From: Pseudomonas sp. 7P_10.2_Bac1
Lineage (GTDB): Bacteria > Pseudomonadota > Gammaproteobacteria > Pseudomonadales > Pseudomonadaceae
Length of the DNA: 64,000 nt
Assembly (NCBI RefSeq): GCF_025465935.1
Contig: NZ_JANLNV010000082.1
Location: 186,001 to 250,000 of the forward strand
Direction of reading: 5' to 3'
Program-made: the position numbers and the translations under genes
Shown here: in pieces, positions 43,369 through 52,949 of the stretch
How the letters are laid out: every line of letters begins with the position of its first letter
Numbering within the stretch: position 1 is the stretch's first letter
The notes under the pieces: model-generated
Seen by the model: the letters and a program-made list of their open reading frames with translations, nothing else
Databases searched by the model: none
What the model was told of the DNA's origin: nothing

Positions 43369-45744
43369 TTGGTAGAGTACGTAGTTTCCCTCGATAAGCT
43401 CGGCGTCCATGATGTAGAGCATGTGGGGGGCAAGAACGCATCCCTCGGCGAGATGATCAGCAACCTTGCAGGCGCTGGTGTATCGGTTCCCGGTGGTTTT
43501 GCGACGACTTCCCAGGCATACCGTGATTTTCTTGAGCTGAGCGGTTTGAACGATCAGATCCATGCAGCGCTGGACGCGCTGGATGTCGATGACGTCAATG
43601 CCCTGGCCAAGACCGGCGCCCAGATCCGTCAATGGATCATGGAAGCCGAGTTCCCTGAGAAACTCAACGAGCAAATCCGTGCAGCCTTCGCGACTTTGTC
43701 CCAAGGCAACCCGGACATGGCCGTTGCAGTTCGTTCTTCGGCCACTGCCGAAGACTTGCCAGACGCCTCTTTTGCAGGTCAGCAAGAAACCTTCCTGAAC
43801 ATTCGTGGTGTTGAAAACGTGATCCGTGCGGCCAAGGAGGTGTTTGCCTCCCTGTTCAACGATCGTGCGATTTCTTACCGCGTGCATCAGGGCTTTGACC
43901 ACAAGTTGGTCGCCCTGTCGGCAGGCGTGCAGCGCATGGTGCGTTCCGAAACCGGTACGGCAGGTGTGATGTTCACCCTGGATACCGAGTCCGGCTTCCG
44001 TGACGTGGTGTTTATCACCGGCGCCTATGGCCTGGGCGAAACCGTCGTACAAGGCGCGGTCAACCCGGATGAGTTCTATGTGCACAAGCCAACCCTGGAA
44101 GCCGGTCGCCCAGCGATTCTGCGCCGCAACCTGGGCAGCAAAGCGATCAAAATGATCTACGGCGATGAAGCCAAGGCCGGTAAATCGGTCAAGGTGATCG
44201 ACGTAGAGAAGGCAGACCGTGAGCGTTTCTGCCTGACCGACGCTGAAGTCAGCGAACTGGCCAAGCAAGCGATGATCATCGAGAAGCACTACAAGTGCCC
44301 GATGGACATCGAATGGGCCAAAGATGGCGACGACGGCAAGCTGTACATTGTTCAGGCACGTCCTGAAACCGTGAAAAGCCGCACCCAGGCCAACGTCATG
44401 GAGCGCTACCTGCTCAAAGAAACCGGCACCGTGCTGGTTGAAGGTCGCGCCATTGGCCAGCGCATCGGCGCGGGCAAGGTTCGCATCATTAATGACGTAT
44501 CCGAGATGGACAAAGTCCAGCCGGGCGACGTGTTGGTATCGGACATGACTGACCCGGACTGGGAACCGGTCATGAAACGTGCCAGCGCCATCGTCACCAA
44601 CCGCGGCGGTCGTACCTGCCACGCCGCGATCATCGCGCGTGAGCTGGGTATTCCTGCGGTCGTGGGCTGCGGGAATGCCACTCAGTTGCTCAAAGACGGT
44701 CAGGGCGTGACGGTTTCTTGTGCCGAAGGCGATACCGGTTTCATCTTCGAAGGTGAACTGGGCTTCGATATCAAGAAAAACTCGGTGGACGCCATGCCGG
44801 AACTGCCGTTCAAAATCATGATGAACGTGGGTAACCCGGACCGTGCGTTTGACTTCGCACAACTGCCGAACGCTGGTGTGGGCCTGGCCCGCCTTGAGTT
44901 CATCATTAACCGCATGATCGGCGTGCACCCCAAGGCACTGCTGAACTACGACGGTCTGCCACAAGAAATCAAAGACAGCGTCGACAAGCGCATCGCCGGT
45001 TATAGCGACCCGGTTGATTTCTACGTCGACAAACTGGTTGAAGGCATCAGCACCCTGGCGGGCGCGTTTACGCCGAAGAAAGTGATCGTGCGTCTGTCGG
45101 ACTTCAAGTCCAACGAGTACGCCAACCTGATCGGCGGCAAGCTGTACGAGCCGGAAGAAGAAAACCCGATGCTGGGCTTCCGTGGTGCTTCGCGTTACAT
45201 CAGCGAAAACTTCCGCGATTGCTTCGAGCTGGAGTGCCGCGCCCTCAAGCGTGTGCGCAACGACATGGGCTTCACCAACGTCGAAATCATGGTGCCGTTC
45301 GTCCGCACCTTGGGCGAAGCGAGCCAGGTGATCGACCTGCTGGCAGAAAACGGCCTCAAGCGTGGCGAAAACGGTCTGCGCATCATCATGATGTGTGAAC
45401 TGCCGTCCAACGCCATTCTTGCTGAAGAATTCCTTGAGTTCTTCGATGGTTTCTCGATCGGTTCCAACGACCTGACTCAGTTGACCCTGGGTCTGGACCG
45501 TGACTCCGGCGTGATCGCTCACTTGTTTGACGAGCGTAACCCGGCCGTTAAAAAGCTGCTGTCCAACGCCATCCAAGCCTGTAACAAGGCTGGCAAGTAC
45601 ATCGGTATTTGCGGTCAGGGCCCATCCGATCACCCGGATCTGGCGCTGTGGCTGATGGAGCAAGGCATTGAAAGCGTGTCATTGAACCCGGACACCGTGC
45701 TGGAAACCTGGTTCTTCCTGGCCGAAGGTCAAGCGCAAGCTTGA
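43369..45744 (+). CDS. ppsA: Phosphoenolpyruvate synthase
   Basis: A 791-residue enzyme that converts pyruvate and ATP to PEP, AMP and phosphate, the entry to gluconeogenesis. Domains: N-terminal ATP-binding ([31 protein letters not shown]), central swivelling phosphohistidine domain ([13 protein letters not shown], His about 418) and C-terminal PEP/pyruvate barrel ([31 protein letters not shown]). The start is a TTG with GGAG 8 bases upstream. Two terminator hairpins follow. Its link with the prp operon (propionate to pyruvate) is metabolically sensible. Confidence 0.95.
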   Translation: MVEYVVSLDKLGVHDVEHVGGKNASLGEMISNLAGAGVSVPGGFATTSQAYRDFLELSGLNDQIHAALDALDVDDVNALAKTGAQIRQWIMEAEFPEKLNEQIRAAFATLSQGNPDMAVAVRSSATAEDLPDASFAGQQETFLNIRGVENVIRAAKEVFASLFNDRAISYRVHQGFDHKLVALSAGVQRMVRSETGTAGVMFTLDTESGFRDVVFITGAYGLGETVVQGAVNPDEFYVHKPTLEAGRPAILRRNLGSKAIKMIYGDEAKAGKSVKVIDVEKADRERFCLTDAEVSELAKQAMIIEKHYKCPMDIEWAKDGDDGKLYIVQARPETVKSRTQANVMERYLLKETGTVLVEGRAIGQRIGAGKVRIINDVSEMDKVQPGDVLVSDMTDPDWEPVMKRASAIVTNRGGRTCHAAIIARELGIPAVVGCGNATQLLKDGQGVTVSCAEGDTGFIFEGELGFDIKKNSVDAMPELPFKIMMNVGNPDRAFDFAQLPNAGVGLARLEFIINRMIGVHPKALLNYDGLPQEIKDSVDKRIAGYSDPVDFYVDKLVEGISTLAGAFTPKKVIVRLSDFKSNEYANLIGGKLYEPEEENPMLGFRGASRYISENFRDCFELECRALKRVRNDMGFTNVEIMVPFVRTLGEASQVIDLLAENGLKRGENGLRIIMMCELPSNAILAEEFLEFFDGFSIGSNDLTQLTLGLDRDSGVIAHLFDERNPAVKKLLSNAIQACNKAGKYIGICGQGPSDHPDLALWLMEQGIESVSLNPDTVLETWFFLAEGQAQA

Positions 45745-45755
45745 TGGGTTGAGAG

Positions 45756-45790
45756 AAGGGCAGGGCAGCCAATTGGCGGCTCTGCCCTTT
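45756..45790 (+). terminator. ppsA terminator 1
   Basis: GGGCAG...CTGCCC arms with an inner GGCAGCC/GGC hairpin, followed by TTTAAAAA, twelve bases past the ppsA stop. Confidence 0.75.
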
Positions 45791-45799
45791 AAAAATGTT

Positions 45800-45832
45800 A
45801 GGGCGAGTTCCTGTGCGGATTCGCCCTTTTTT
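45800..45832 (+). terminator. ppsA terminator 2
   Basis: AGGGCGA / 14 bases / TCGCCCT followed by TTTTTT, a canonical intrinsic terminator that ends only 14 bases before the start of the next gene. Confidence 0.85.
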
Positions 45833-45845
45833 GTGCAAGAGCATT

Positions 45846-46799
45846 ATGCAAAGCAGCAGTCATCTTTTTCCCGTTGCCCTGATCAGCGCTGAGCGTCGGG
45901 GTGATCTGAGCGAAGACGTTTATCGCTTGAAACCCGCCAACAGCCCGGATATTTCCGTGGAGTTGGTGGTAACCCGGTTGGGGCTGGCCGATGCCAGCCA
46001 GGTGCCCGGTGTGCCGGTCATTCTGTTGCATGGCAGTTTTTCCAATCGACGGTTCTGGTATTCGCCCAAGGGGATTGGCCTGGGGGCTTTTCTGGCGCGG
46101 GCCGGTTTTGATGTGTGGCTGCCGGAAATGCGTGGGCATGGCTTGTCGTCGCGCAATATTCACTGGGCCAAAAACCGGGTGGCAGATTACGCACGCTACG
46201 ATTTGCCGGCCATTGGCGCGTTTGTGCGTGAGCAAAGCGGGCAGACACCGCACTGGATCGGCCACTCCCAGGGCGCAATCAGCCTGGCGGCAGCCTTGGG
46301 TGGCCAGTATCTGCAGGCTGCAGAGGTGGCATCCGCTGCGTTTTTTGGTTGTCAGATCAATCGCCGGTATTGGTCGTTGAAAATCCCGCCGGTGCAGTGG
46401 GGGGCTTATCTGTTATTGAAGCGATTTGCACAGCTGTCAGGCACACGGCTCAAGCGTGGTCCGGAAGATGAGCCCGTGAGCATTGCCCTGGAAACCCTGC
46501 GCTGGAATGGCTTGATGGGGCGCTTCAAAGACGCCGAGCGCGACTGGTGGGCAGGGTTGGCTGAGGCCCAACTGCCGGTTCTGGTGGTGGCAGCGGCGGG
46601 CGATCGACAAACACCGGCGTGGGCTTGTCGCAAGCTGTATGACCAGATGAGCGCTGCACAGCGTCAGTTTGTGTGTCTGGGCCGCGAGCATGGCTTTGGT
46701 TCCGATTTCAATCATGTCGAAATGCTGGTGAGCCAAGCAGCCCAGCAAGAGGTCTGGCCTTTGGTGCGCAACTGGTTGGTACAAGGAGAGTTCCGCTAA
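45846..46799 (+). CDS. Alpha/beta-hydrolase (esterase/lipase-like)
   Basis: A 317-residue alpha/beta-hydrolase. The oxyanion region is VILLHGSFSNRRF and the nucleophile elbow is WIGHSQGAISLA (Ser about 141). Late acid and His candidates are in VVAAAGDRQTPAW (Asp) and NHVEML (His). No signal peptide is visible, so it is probably cytoplasmic. The substrate is unknown. It begins just past the ppsA terminators, leaving almost no room for its own promoter, so expression may depend on read-through or on a promoter within the ppsA 3' end. Confidence 0.85.
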   Translation: MQSSSHLFPVALISAERRGDLSEDVYRLKPANSPDISVELVVTRLGLADASQVPGVPVILLHGSFSNRRFWYSPKGIGLGAFLARAGFDVWLPEMRGHGLSSRNIHWAKNRVADYARYDLPAIGAFVREQSGQTPHWIGHSQGAISLAAALGGQYLQAAEVASAAFFGCQINRRYWSLKIPPVQWGAYLLLKRFAQLSGTRLKRGPEDEPVSIALETLRWNGLMGRFKDAERDWWAGLAEAQLPVLVVAAAGDRQTPAWACRKLYDQMSAAQRQFVCLGREHGFGSDFNHVEMLVSQAAQQEVWPLVRNWLVQGEFR

Positions 46800-47023
46800 C
46801 CCGGTCGGTCGGCTTGCGGGGTGGGGTTTCAGGTGTGGTGGCATGCGGTTAATATGTGACGCTGATTGTGTTTCTGGTCATAAATAGTGGTTAGAATGCG
46901 GATCGGTTCTCACTGGCGAAGATGCGGCCTGATGGTTTAATGCCGCTATTGGTCAGAGCGTCTATAACAGTAGTGCTGTCGTTTTTTCATCTTGCTGCGC
47001 CCACCCTGTACAGGAGCTAGTTC

Positions 47024-47515
47024 ATGAATCACTACATTACGCCCGACTTGTGCGATGCCTACCCCGAGTTGGTGCAAGTGCTGGAGCCCATGTTCAGCAA
47101 CTTTGGCGGGCGCGATTCCTTTGGTGGCGAGATCGTGACCATCAAGTGTTTTGAGGACAACTCGCTGGTCAAGGAGCAGGTTGAGCTCAAGGGCAACGGC
47201 AAGGTGCTGGTGGTGGATGGCGGCGGCTCCCTGCGTCGGGCGTTGCTGGGGGACATGCTGGCCGAAAAGGCCGCGAAGAATGGCTGGGAAGGCTTGGTGA
47301 TTTACGGCTGCATCCGTGACGTAGACGTGATTGCGCAAACAGACCTGGGCGTTCAGGCACTGGCCAGTCACCCGATGAAAACTGACAAGCGCGGTATCGG
47401 TGATTTGAATGTGGTCGTCACGTTTGCGGGCGTCACTTTCCGGCCTGGAGAATTCATTTATGCCGATAACAATGGCGTTATTATTTCGCCTTCAGCTCTG
47501 AAAATGCCGACATGA
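47024..47515 (+). CDS. rraA: RraA-family protein (ribonuclease E regulator-like)
   Basis: A 163-residue protein. It has [21 protein letters not shown] at the start, the glycine-rich core [21 protein letters not shown], and the family motif [14 protein letters not shown]. RraA trimers bind RNase E and inhibit it in E. coli. Related proteins in this family are 4-hydroxy-4-methyl-2-oxoglutarate/oxaloacetate aldolases with the residues R and D of CIRD, which are present, so aldolase activity is also possible. CAGGAGC precedes the ATG. A TAGAAT element (46892-46897) lies in the spacer upstream. Confidence 0.88.
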   Translation: MNHYITPDLCDAYPELVQVLEPMFSNFGGRDSFGGEIVTIKCFEDNSLVKEQVELKGNGKVLVVDGGGSLRRALLGDMLAEKAAKNGWEGLVIYGCIRDVDVIAQTDLGVQALASHPMKTDKRGIGDLNVVVTFAGVTFRPGEFIYADNNGVIISPSALKMPT

Positions 47516-47556
47516 TTCAGGGCATAAGCTCAACGCTCTAATCATAAGGACCACGG

Positions 47557-48552
47557 ATGCTAGAGGAAGACAACGCACAGTGGGGGCTGGTTTATGCCCT
47601 GCTGCTGGACGGTAAGGGCGGTGCTCGCCATCTCTCACGAGCAGAACTGGACACCCTGGAACTGCAAAGTCACGAAAGCCTCTGGTTGCATTGGGATCGA
47701 AGTCACCCGCAAGCACAAAGCTGGTTGCGCGGCGCCAGTGGCTTGAGCGATTTCAGTTGTGACTTGCTGCTCGAAGAAAACACCCGTCCGCGTCTGCTCA
47801 CGTTGCCTGACAACGAGTTGTTGCTGTTTTTGCGCGGGGTCAACCTCAACCCGGGCGCCGAACCGGAAGACATGGTCTCGCTGCGCATCTTCGGCAGTTC
47901 GCAGCGGGTCATTTCGCTGCGTTTGCGACGGTTGCGTGCCATTGATGAAATGCTCAGTGATTTTGAGCAAGGCGATGGCCCGAAAAATTCCGCCGAATTG
48001 ATCCTGTACCTGGCTCAAAACCTGACCTTGAAGGTCCAGGATTTGATCGGTGACCTGTCAGAAGTCGTCGATGACGAAGAAGATAAGATCGATGCCGACG
48101 AACGGTATACCCCGGAGCACGGCGCTATTTTGCCGATTCGACGAAGGGCCGCGGGATTGCGACGTTTTCTGGCGCCTCAGCGGGATATTTTTGGTCAGCT
48201 CGCGCGGACCAAACTGCCGTGGTTCAGCAGCGATGTGCTGGATTATTGGAACGAGCTCAACAACAGCCTGACACGCTATCTGGAAGAGCTGGAGCTGACT
48301 CGCGAGCGCGTGGGGCTGGTGCTTGAGGCTGTAGACCGGCGCATGAACGAGCGTATGACTCGCATCATGTATCGCTTCGGGGTGATCACCGGGATCTTCC
48401 TGCCGATCACATTTCTCACCGGCTTGCTCGGGATCAATGTGGGCGGAGTGCCTTTCTCCAATAATCCTTGGGGGTTTGCCGTGATTTGCGGCTTGATGGT
48501 GGTGATTGCAGTGGTGCAGTGGTGGTTTTATCGACGCTTGCAGTGGCTTTGA
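47557..48552 (+). CDS. cmaX: CorA/ZntB-type divalent cation transporter CmaX
   Basis: A 331-residue CorA-superfamily channel. A large cytoplasmic N-terminal domain of about 265 residues precedes two C-terminal membrane helices. The pore motif is GINVGGVPF, the ZntB-like variant of CorA GMN. It probably moves zinc or magnesium as a pentamer in the inner membrane. Its position directly before crfX-cmpX-sigX-oprF matches cmaX of P. aeruginosa, in which this block is implicated in envelope homeostasis. Confidence 0.87.
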   Translation: MLEEDNAQWGLVYALLLDGKGGARHLSRAELDTLELQSHESLWLHWDRSHPQAQSWLRGASGLSDFSCDLLLEENTRPRLLTLPDNELLLFLRGVNLNPGAEPEDMVSLRIFGSSQRVISLRLRRLRAIDEMLSDFEQGDGPKNSAELILYLAQNLTLKVQDLIGDLSEVVDDEEDKIDADERYTPEHGAILPIRRRAAGLRRFLAPQRDIFGQLARTKLPWFSSDVLDYWNELNNSLTRYLEELELTRERVGLVLEAVDRRMNERMTRIMYRFGVITGIFLPITFLTGLLGINVGGVPFSNNPWGFAVICGLMVVIAVVQWWFYRRLQWL

Positions 48553-48617
48553 TTCTGGGGGAGATGTGACCCGACCTACATTGCTTGCGTCTTTCACTCA
48601 GATACCGAGAGGTGCTT

Positions 48618-48863
48618 ATGCACGATCCGTTTGAACAGTCGCTACGTGAAATGCTCAAAACGCCGTCATCCACCCGTGACGATGACGCGTGTTTGGGTCG
48701 AGTATTGAAAACCGCTAATCGTCAGGTTGGCGCGGGTGATCTTTTCAGCCTGCCAGGTCGCTGGATGCAAGCACTGACGATTGCATTGAACAGCGGTTCG
48801 GCCCATATTGCGCCCGTTTCGCGACGCAAACCTGCTGCTCGCCCTGCTGATAAGGCTGATTGA
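48618..48863 (+). CDS. crfX: Small conserved protein CrfX
   Basis: An 81-residue soluble basic protein of unknown function (MHDPFEQSLREMLKTPS at the start, RRKPAARPADKAD at the end). It is identified by its conserved place between cmaX and cmpX. GAGAGG precedes the ATG at 48618. It ends two bases before the cmpX start, so translation is probably coupled. Confidence 0.82.
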   Translation: MHDPFEQSLREMLKTPSSTRDDDACLGRVLKTANRQVGAGDLFSLPGRWMQALTIALNSGSAHIAPVSRRKPAARPADKAD

Positions 48864-48865
48864 AC

Positions 48866-49690
48866 ATGGAACTTGATCTCTGGACTCAGAGCCTGGTCAC
48901 GGCAATGACTGCCCTGTGGACTAAAATTGCCAACTTCATCCCGAACCTTTTCGGGGCACTGGTTGTCGTATTGCTGGGTTTCGTGGTTGCCAAACTGCTC
49001 GATACCCTGCTGTCCAAGTTGCTCGCAAAGTTGGGCCTTGACCGCCTGATGGGCGGCACTGGCCTGACCAAGATTCTGGCCCGTATTGGCATCAAGGTGC
49101 CGATCTCGATCCTGATCGGAAAAATTGTCTACTGGTTCATCCTGCTGGTGTTCCTGGTGTCGGCGGCGCAGTCGCTGGGGCTGGATCGCGTTTCTGCAGC
49201 GCTGGATATTTTCACGGTTTATTTGCCGAAGGTTTTCGGTGCTTTGCTAGTGTTGTTGGCAGGTGTGCTACTGGCGCAGTTGCTCAATGGGCTGGTGCGA
49301 GGTGCGGCCGAGAGCGTCGGATTTGATTATGCAAGCGGGCTGGGGCGTGTAGCCCAGGGCCTGGTCATCATCATCAGTATTTCCGTGGCTATCAGTCAGT
49401 TGGAAGTTAAAACCGACCTGCTGAACCACGTGATTGTGATTGTTTTGATTACCGTTGGTCTGGCTGTTGCTTTGGCCATGGGCTTGGGAAGTCGAGAAAT
49501 TGCCGGTCAGATTCTGGCTGGGATCTATGTGCGTGAGTTGTATCAAGTTGGGCAAGAAGTGCGAGTTGGCGAGGTCGAAGGGCAGATCGAAGAGATCGGC
49601 ACGGTTAAAACCACGTTGCTGACCGAGGAAGGTGAGCTAGTCTCCATTTCCAATCGGATCTTGCTGGAGCAGCACGTGACAAGCCGCTAA
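48866..49690 (+). CDS. cmpX: Mechanosensitive-channel-like protein CmpX
   Basis: A 274-residue inner-membrane protein with several helices, repeated glycine-rich MscS/TM-domain segments (PNLFGALVVVLLGFVVAKLLD; PKVFGALLVLLAGVLLAQLLN) and a short C-terminal beta domain (VGQEVRVGEVEGQIEEIGT). In Pseudomonas this protein is linked to SigX activity and envelope stress. The ATG at 48866 is chosen over a TTG six bases upstream. It is followed by sigX after 93 bases. Confidence 0.87.
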   Translation: MELDLWTQSLVTAMTALWTKIANFIPNLFGALVVVLLGFVVAKLLDTLLSKLLAKLGLDRLMGGTGLTKILARIGIKVPISILIGKIVYWFILLVFLVSAAQSLGLDRVSAALDIFTVYLPKVFGALLVLLAGVLLAQLLNGLVRGAAESVGFDYASGLGRVAQGLVIIISISVAISQLEVKTDLLNHVIVIVLITVGLAVALAMGLGSREIAGQILAGIYVRELYQVGQEVRVGEVEGQIEEIGTVKTTLLTEEGELVSISNRILLEQHVTSR

Positions 49691-49783
49691 CGCGGTAAAC
49701 CCTGCTAATGTATGCCGCCGTAAAAATGCCTGGTTTAAAGGCTGATGCGGTGGCCATTGACCTGACTGTCGGCACGACTCGTT

Positions 49784-50374
49784 TTGAATAAAGCCCAATC
49801 GCTATCCATGCGCTACGATCCCCGCGAGCTCTCTGATGAGGAGTTGGTTGCGCGCGCGCATGATGAGTTGTTTCACGTTACACGTGCTTATGAAGAGTTG
49901 ATGCGTCGCTATCAACGCACTTTGTTCAACGTTTGTTCAAGGTATTTAGGGAACGATAGGGACGCTGACGATGTCTGTCAGGAAGTGATGCTTAAGGTGT
50001 TGTATGGCTTGAAAAATTTCGAGGGAAAATCGAAATTCAAGACATGGCTATATAGCATCACTTACAACGAATGCATTACACAGTATCGAAAGGAACGGCG
50101 AAAGCGTCGCTTGATGGACGCATTAAGTATTGACCCCCTTGAGGAAGCGTCTGAGGAAAAGGCGCCGAAACCTGAGGAAAAGGGCGGACTTGATCGCTGG
50201 TTGGTGCATGTGAACCCGATTGATCGCGAAATTTTAGTGCTGCGTTTTGTCGCAGAACTGGAATTTCAGGAAATCGCAGACATAATGCATATGGGTTTGA
50301 GCGCGACGAAGATGAGATACAAGCGTGCTCTTGACAAATTGCGTGAGAAATTTGCAGGTCTTGCTGAAACTTAG
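49784..50374 (+). CDS. sigX: ECF sigma factor SigX
   Basis: A 196-residue ECF sigma factor nearly identical in layout to P. aeruginosa SigX. Region 2 contains RYLGNDRDADDVCQEVMLKV and FKTWLYSITYNECITQYR. Region 4 contains VNPIDREILVLRFVAELEFQ and MGLSATKMRYKRALDKLRE. SigX controls oprF, fatty-acid synthesis and envelope functions. No anti-sigma gene is adjacent. The start is a TTG (MNKAQSLSMRYDPREL); no strong Shine-Dalgarno is visible, so low translation is likely. Confidence 0.93.
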   Translation: MNKAQSLSMRYDPRELSDEELVARAHDELFHVTRAYEELMRRYQRTLFNVCSRYLGNDRDADDVCQEVMLKVLYGLKNFEGKSKFKTWLYSITYNECITQYRKERRKRRLMDALSIDPLEEASEEKAPKPEEKGGLDRWLVHVNPIDREILVLRFVAELEFQEIADIMHMGLSATKMRYKRALDKLREKFAGLAET

Positions 50375-50399
50375 TTCAGTGCAAATGGCTCTACGTGTA

Positions 50400-50421
50400 G
50401 GCAAGGTCTGATAGACTTGCC
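50400..50421. promoter_or_regulatory. Hairpin in the sigX-oprF spacer
   Basis: GGCAAG...CTTGCC arms with a bulged G; a second GTCCC...GGGAC stem follows at 50429-50447. Neither has a long T-run. They may attenuate read-through from sigX or shape the oprF leader. Confidence 0.4.
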
Positions 50422-50480
50422 GCCGAGTTGTCCCCCGGTATGTGGGACTGCTTTACAATCACCAGATGGGGATTTAACGG

Positions 50481-51458
50481 ATGAAACTGAAAAACACCTT
50501 GGGCATTGCCATTGGTTCCTTTGTAGCCGCAACTTCGTTCGGTGCCCTGGCACAAGGCCAAGGCGCGGTCGAGGGTGAACTGTTCTACAAAAAACAGTAC
50601 AACGACAGCGTCAACCACGTACAAGACGGTTACAACCCGGGCGCATCGATCGGCTACTTCATCACTGATGACGTGTCGATCAACTTCGCGTACGACAAGA
50701 CCAACTACACCCGTTCGTCGACCAATACTGGCAACCAGAAGTTGCAAGGCGACAACTTTGGTCTGAACGCTCAGTACCACTTCGGCACCGTAGGCGACGC
50801 TCTGCGTCCATACGTTTCCGGCGGTGTTGCTCACAAGAGCCTGTCGAACGTTGTAGCTGATGGCCACTCGGGCCGTGACAAGTCGACTTTCCTGACTGCT
50901 GGCGCTGGTGTTAAGTGGTACATCACTGACAACCTGTTCGCTCGTGCAGGCGTTGAAGCTGACTACAAACTGGACAACGGCCGTTGGGACTACGCTCCTA
51001 CCGTTGGTCTGGGTGTGAACTTCGGTGGCAGCGGTGGCAAAGTAGCTCCTGCTCCAGTTCCAGCTCCAGCTCCAATCGCTGAGCCAGAACCAGAAGCTCC
51101 GATCGCTGAAGTTGTTAAGGTTGAGCTGGACGTGAAATTCGACTTCGACAAAGCTGTTGTCAAGTCCCAGTACCTGCCTGACATCAAGAACGTTGCTCAG
51201 TTCATGCAGCAGTACCCAGCGACCAGCACTACTGTGAATGGTTACACTGACAGCGTTGGTACCGATGCGTACAACCTGAAACTGTCCCAGCGTCGTGCTG
51301 ACTCTGTGCGTCAGGCTCTGGTACAGCAAGGCGTTTCGCCTAGCCGTGTAGACGCAGTTGGCCACGGTAAGTCTGATCCAGTTGCTACCAACGCAACTGA
51401 AGAAGGCCGCGCTCTGAACCGTCGCGTAGAAGCAGTTGTTCAAGCTCAATCTAATTAA
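50481..51458 (+). CDS. oprF: Major outer-membrane porin OprF (OmpA family)
   Basis: A 325-residue precursor. The signal peptide ends ...FGALA|QGQGAVEG. An N-terminal eight-stranded barrel (about residues 25-185) is followed by a proline/alanine hinge (PAPVPAPAPIAEPEPE, about 190-210). The C-terminal OmpA peptidoglycan-binding domain (about 215-325) includes NGYTDSVGTDAYNLKLSQRR and a final NRRVEAVV. OprF anchors the outer membrane to peptidoglycan and forms a slow porin. No cysteine occurs anywhere in the protein, unlike P. aeruginosa OprF. It follows sigX and ends in a strong terminator. Confidence 0.96.
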   Translation: MKLKNTLGIAIGSFVAATSFGALAQGQGAVEGELFYKKQYNDSVNHVQDGYNPGASIGYFITDDVSINFAYDKTNYTRSSTNTGNQKLQGDNFGLNAQYHFGTVGDALRPYVSGGVAHKSLSNVVADGHSGRDKSTFLTAGAGVKWYITDNLFARAGVEADYKLDNGRWDYAPTVGLGVNFGGSGGKVAPAPVPAPAPIAEPEPEAPIAEVVKVELDVKFDFDKAVVKSQYLPDIKNVAQFMQQYPATSTTVNGYTDSVGTDAYNLKLSQRRADSVRQALVQQGVSPSRVDAVGHGKSDPVATNATEEGRALNRRVEAVVQAQSN

Positions 51459-51476
51459 TTTTAGATAGGCTGCTCA

Positions 51477-51504
51477 GAAAAACCCGGCTCAGGCCGGGTT
51501 TTTC
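51477..51504 (+). terminator. oprF terminator
   Basis: GAAAAACCCGGC / TCAG / GCCGGGTTTTTC, a symmetric GC stem with T-run 20 bases past the oprF stop. Confidence 0.93.
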
Positions 51505-51578
51505 TTTGCCTGTGATTTGCCAGGCGGCGCGGCTATAATTGCGCCCACTTTCCGTTACCCTTCGAGTCCATTGCGCCC

Positions 51579-52604
51579 ATGTATAACCTGGCCCGCCAGC
51601 TGCTTTTCAAACTCTCCCCCGAAGCTTCTCACGACTTGTCGCTGGACCTGATCGGGGCGGGCGGCCGTCTGGGGCTCAATGGGTTGTTGTGCAAAGCACC
51701 GGCGAAACTGCCTGTGACGGTCATGGGGTTGAATTTCCCTAACCCGGTCGGCTTGGCCGCGGGGCTGGATAAAAATGGCGCCGCCATCGACGGTTTCGCC
51801 CAGTTGGGTTTTGGCTTTGTCGAGATCGGCACCGTGACGCCGCGCCCTCAGCCGGGCAACCCCAAACCACGTATTTTCCGATTGCCTGAAGCGCAGGCGA
51901 TCATCAACCGCATGGGCTTTAACAACCTGGGCGTTGATCATTTGCTGAGCCGCGTACAGGCGGCCCGTTATAACGGCATTCTGGGTATCAATATCGGTAA
52001 AAACTTTGACACGCCGGTTGAGCGCGCTGTCGACGATTACCTGATCTGCCTGGATAAAGTGTATGCCCACGCCAGCTACGTCACCGTCAACGTCAGCTCG
52101 CCCAATACACCGGGTTTGCGCAGCTTGCAGTTCGGTGATTCGCTCAAGCAGTTGCTCGAAGCCCTACAACTGCGTCAGAGCGAACTGACACAACGCCACG
52201 GCAAACGCGTGCCACTGGCGATCAAGATCGCCCCTGACATGAGTGACGAAGAAACCGTGCTTGTGGCTCAGGCGCTGCTGGAGACAGGTATGGATGCTGT
52301 TATCGCCACCAACACCACCCTCAGCCGCGTTGGCGTTGAAGGTTTGGCCCATGGTGACGAGGCCGGGGGCTTGTCGGGTGCTCCGGTGCTTGAAAAAAGC
52401 ACTCACACCGTCAAGGTGCTGGCTGCTGAGTTGGCAGGGCGCTTACCGATTATCGCTGCCGGTGGCATTACCGAAGGCAAGCACGCGGCTGAGAAAATCG
52501 CTGCAGGTGCCAGCCTGGTTCAGATCTATTCGGGTTTCATCTACAAAGGTCCGGCGCTGATTCGCGAGTCGGTCGATGCTATTTCTGCATTGCCGCGCAA
52601 GTAA
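51579..52604 (+). CDS. pyrD: Dihydroorotate dehydrogenase (quinone), class 2
   Basis: A 341-residue membrane-associated flavoenzyme that oxidises dihydroorotate to orotate with quinone, the fourth step of pyrimidine synthesis. Class 2 features are the N-terminal amphipathic extension ([22 protein letters not shown]), [13 protein letters not shown] for FMN binding, and [17 protein letters not shown] with the catalytic Ser rather than Cys. [26 protein letters not shown] binds the FMN phosphate near the C-terminus. It has its own promoter region after the oprF terminator. Confidence 0.96.
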   Translation: MYNLARQLLFKLSPEASHDLSLDLIGAGGRLGLNGLLCKAPAKLPVTVMGLNFPNPVGLAAGLDKNGAAIDGFAQLGFGFVEIGTVTPRPQPGNPKPRIFRLPEAQAIINRMGFNNLGVDHLLSRVQAARYNGILGINIGKNFDTPVERAVDDYLICLDKVYAHASYVTVNVSSPNTPGLRSLQFGDSLKQLLEALQLRQSELTQRHGKRVPLAIKIAPDMSDEETVLVAQALLETGMDAVIATNTTLSRVGVEGLAHGDEAGGLSGAPVLEKSTHTVKVLAAELAGRLPIIAAGGITEGKHAAEKIAAGASLVQIYSGFIYKGPALIRESVDAISALPRK

Positions 52605-52628
52605 TGGATGGCTGCAGCCAGACGGGCA

Positions 52629-52653
52629 TAAAAAAGGGCTCCTGAGGAGCCCT
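52629..52653. terminator. Bidirectional terminator between pyrD and rmf
   Basis: AAGGGCTCC / TGA / GGAGCCCTT with an A-run on the left, giving a T-run on the minus strand. It is the intrinsic terminator for rmf and can also end pyrD transcripts. Confidence 0.85.
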
Positions 52654-52733
52654 TGGGCCGAGGCCCGCCGCCTGGATGGGACGGCAAGGTTAAATCGTTG
52701 TCGCCTAGAGGTGATGTCGGAGTGTGTCCAGTG

Positions 52734-52949
52734 TTAGCCGACGGCGTTGATTTCGTTGAGTCTGTGGATGCCCGCAGTGCCTGTCATACCGTCCCAGTTG
52801 TCGCCGCGTCCTTCGCGCCAGCCGTTAATCCAGGCTTGGCGTACCGACGGTAGAGTAAATGGGCAAAGCTCACGGGATTTACCATGAACGCCATTTTGAT
52901 ATCCGCGCAAAAATGCTCTTTCCAACGGATCACGCTTAAGTCTTCTCAT
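52734..52949 (-). CDS. rmf: Ribosome modulation factor
   Basis: A 71-residue basic protein (MRRLKRDPLERAFLRGYQNG...WINGWREGRGDNWDG). RMF dimerises 70S ribosomes into inactive 100S particles in stationary phase. It is slightly longer than the 55-residue E. coli protein because of a C-terminal tail (MTGTAGIHRLNEINAVG). It is monocistronic and convergent with pyrD. Confidence 0.94.
   Translation of the reverse strand: MRRLKRDPLERAFLRGYQNGVHGKSRELCPFTLPSVRQAWINGWREGRGDNWDGMTGTAGIHRLNEINAVG

Noticed and set aside
43204-45663. 819-codon open frame on the minus strand opposite ppsA
   Set aside because: It is antisense to a complete, well-conserved ppsA and its translation is low-complexity His/Gln/Val-rich, as expected for a shadow frame.
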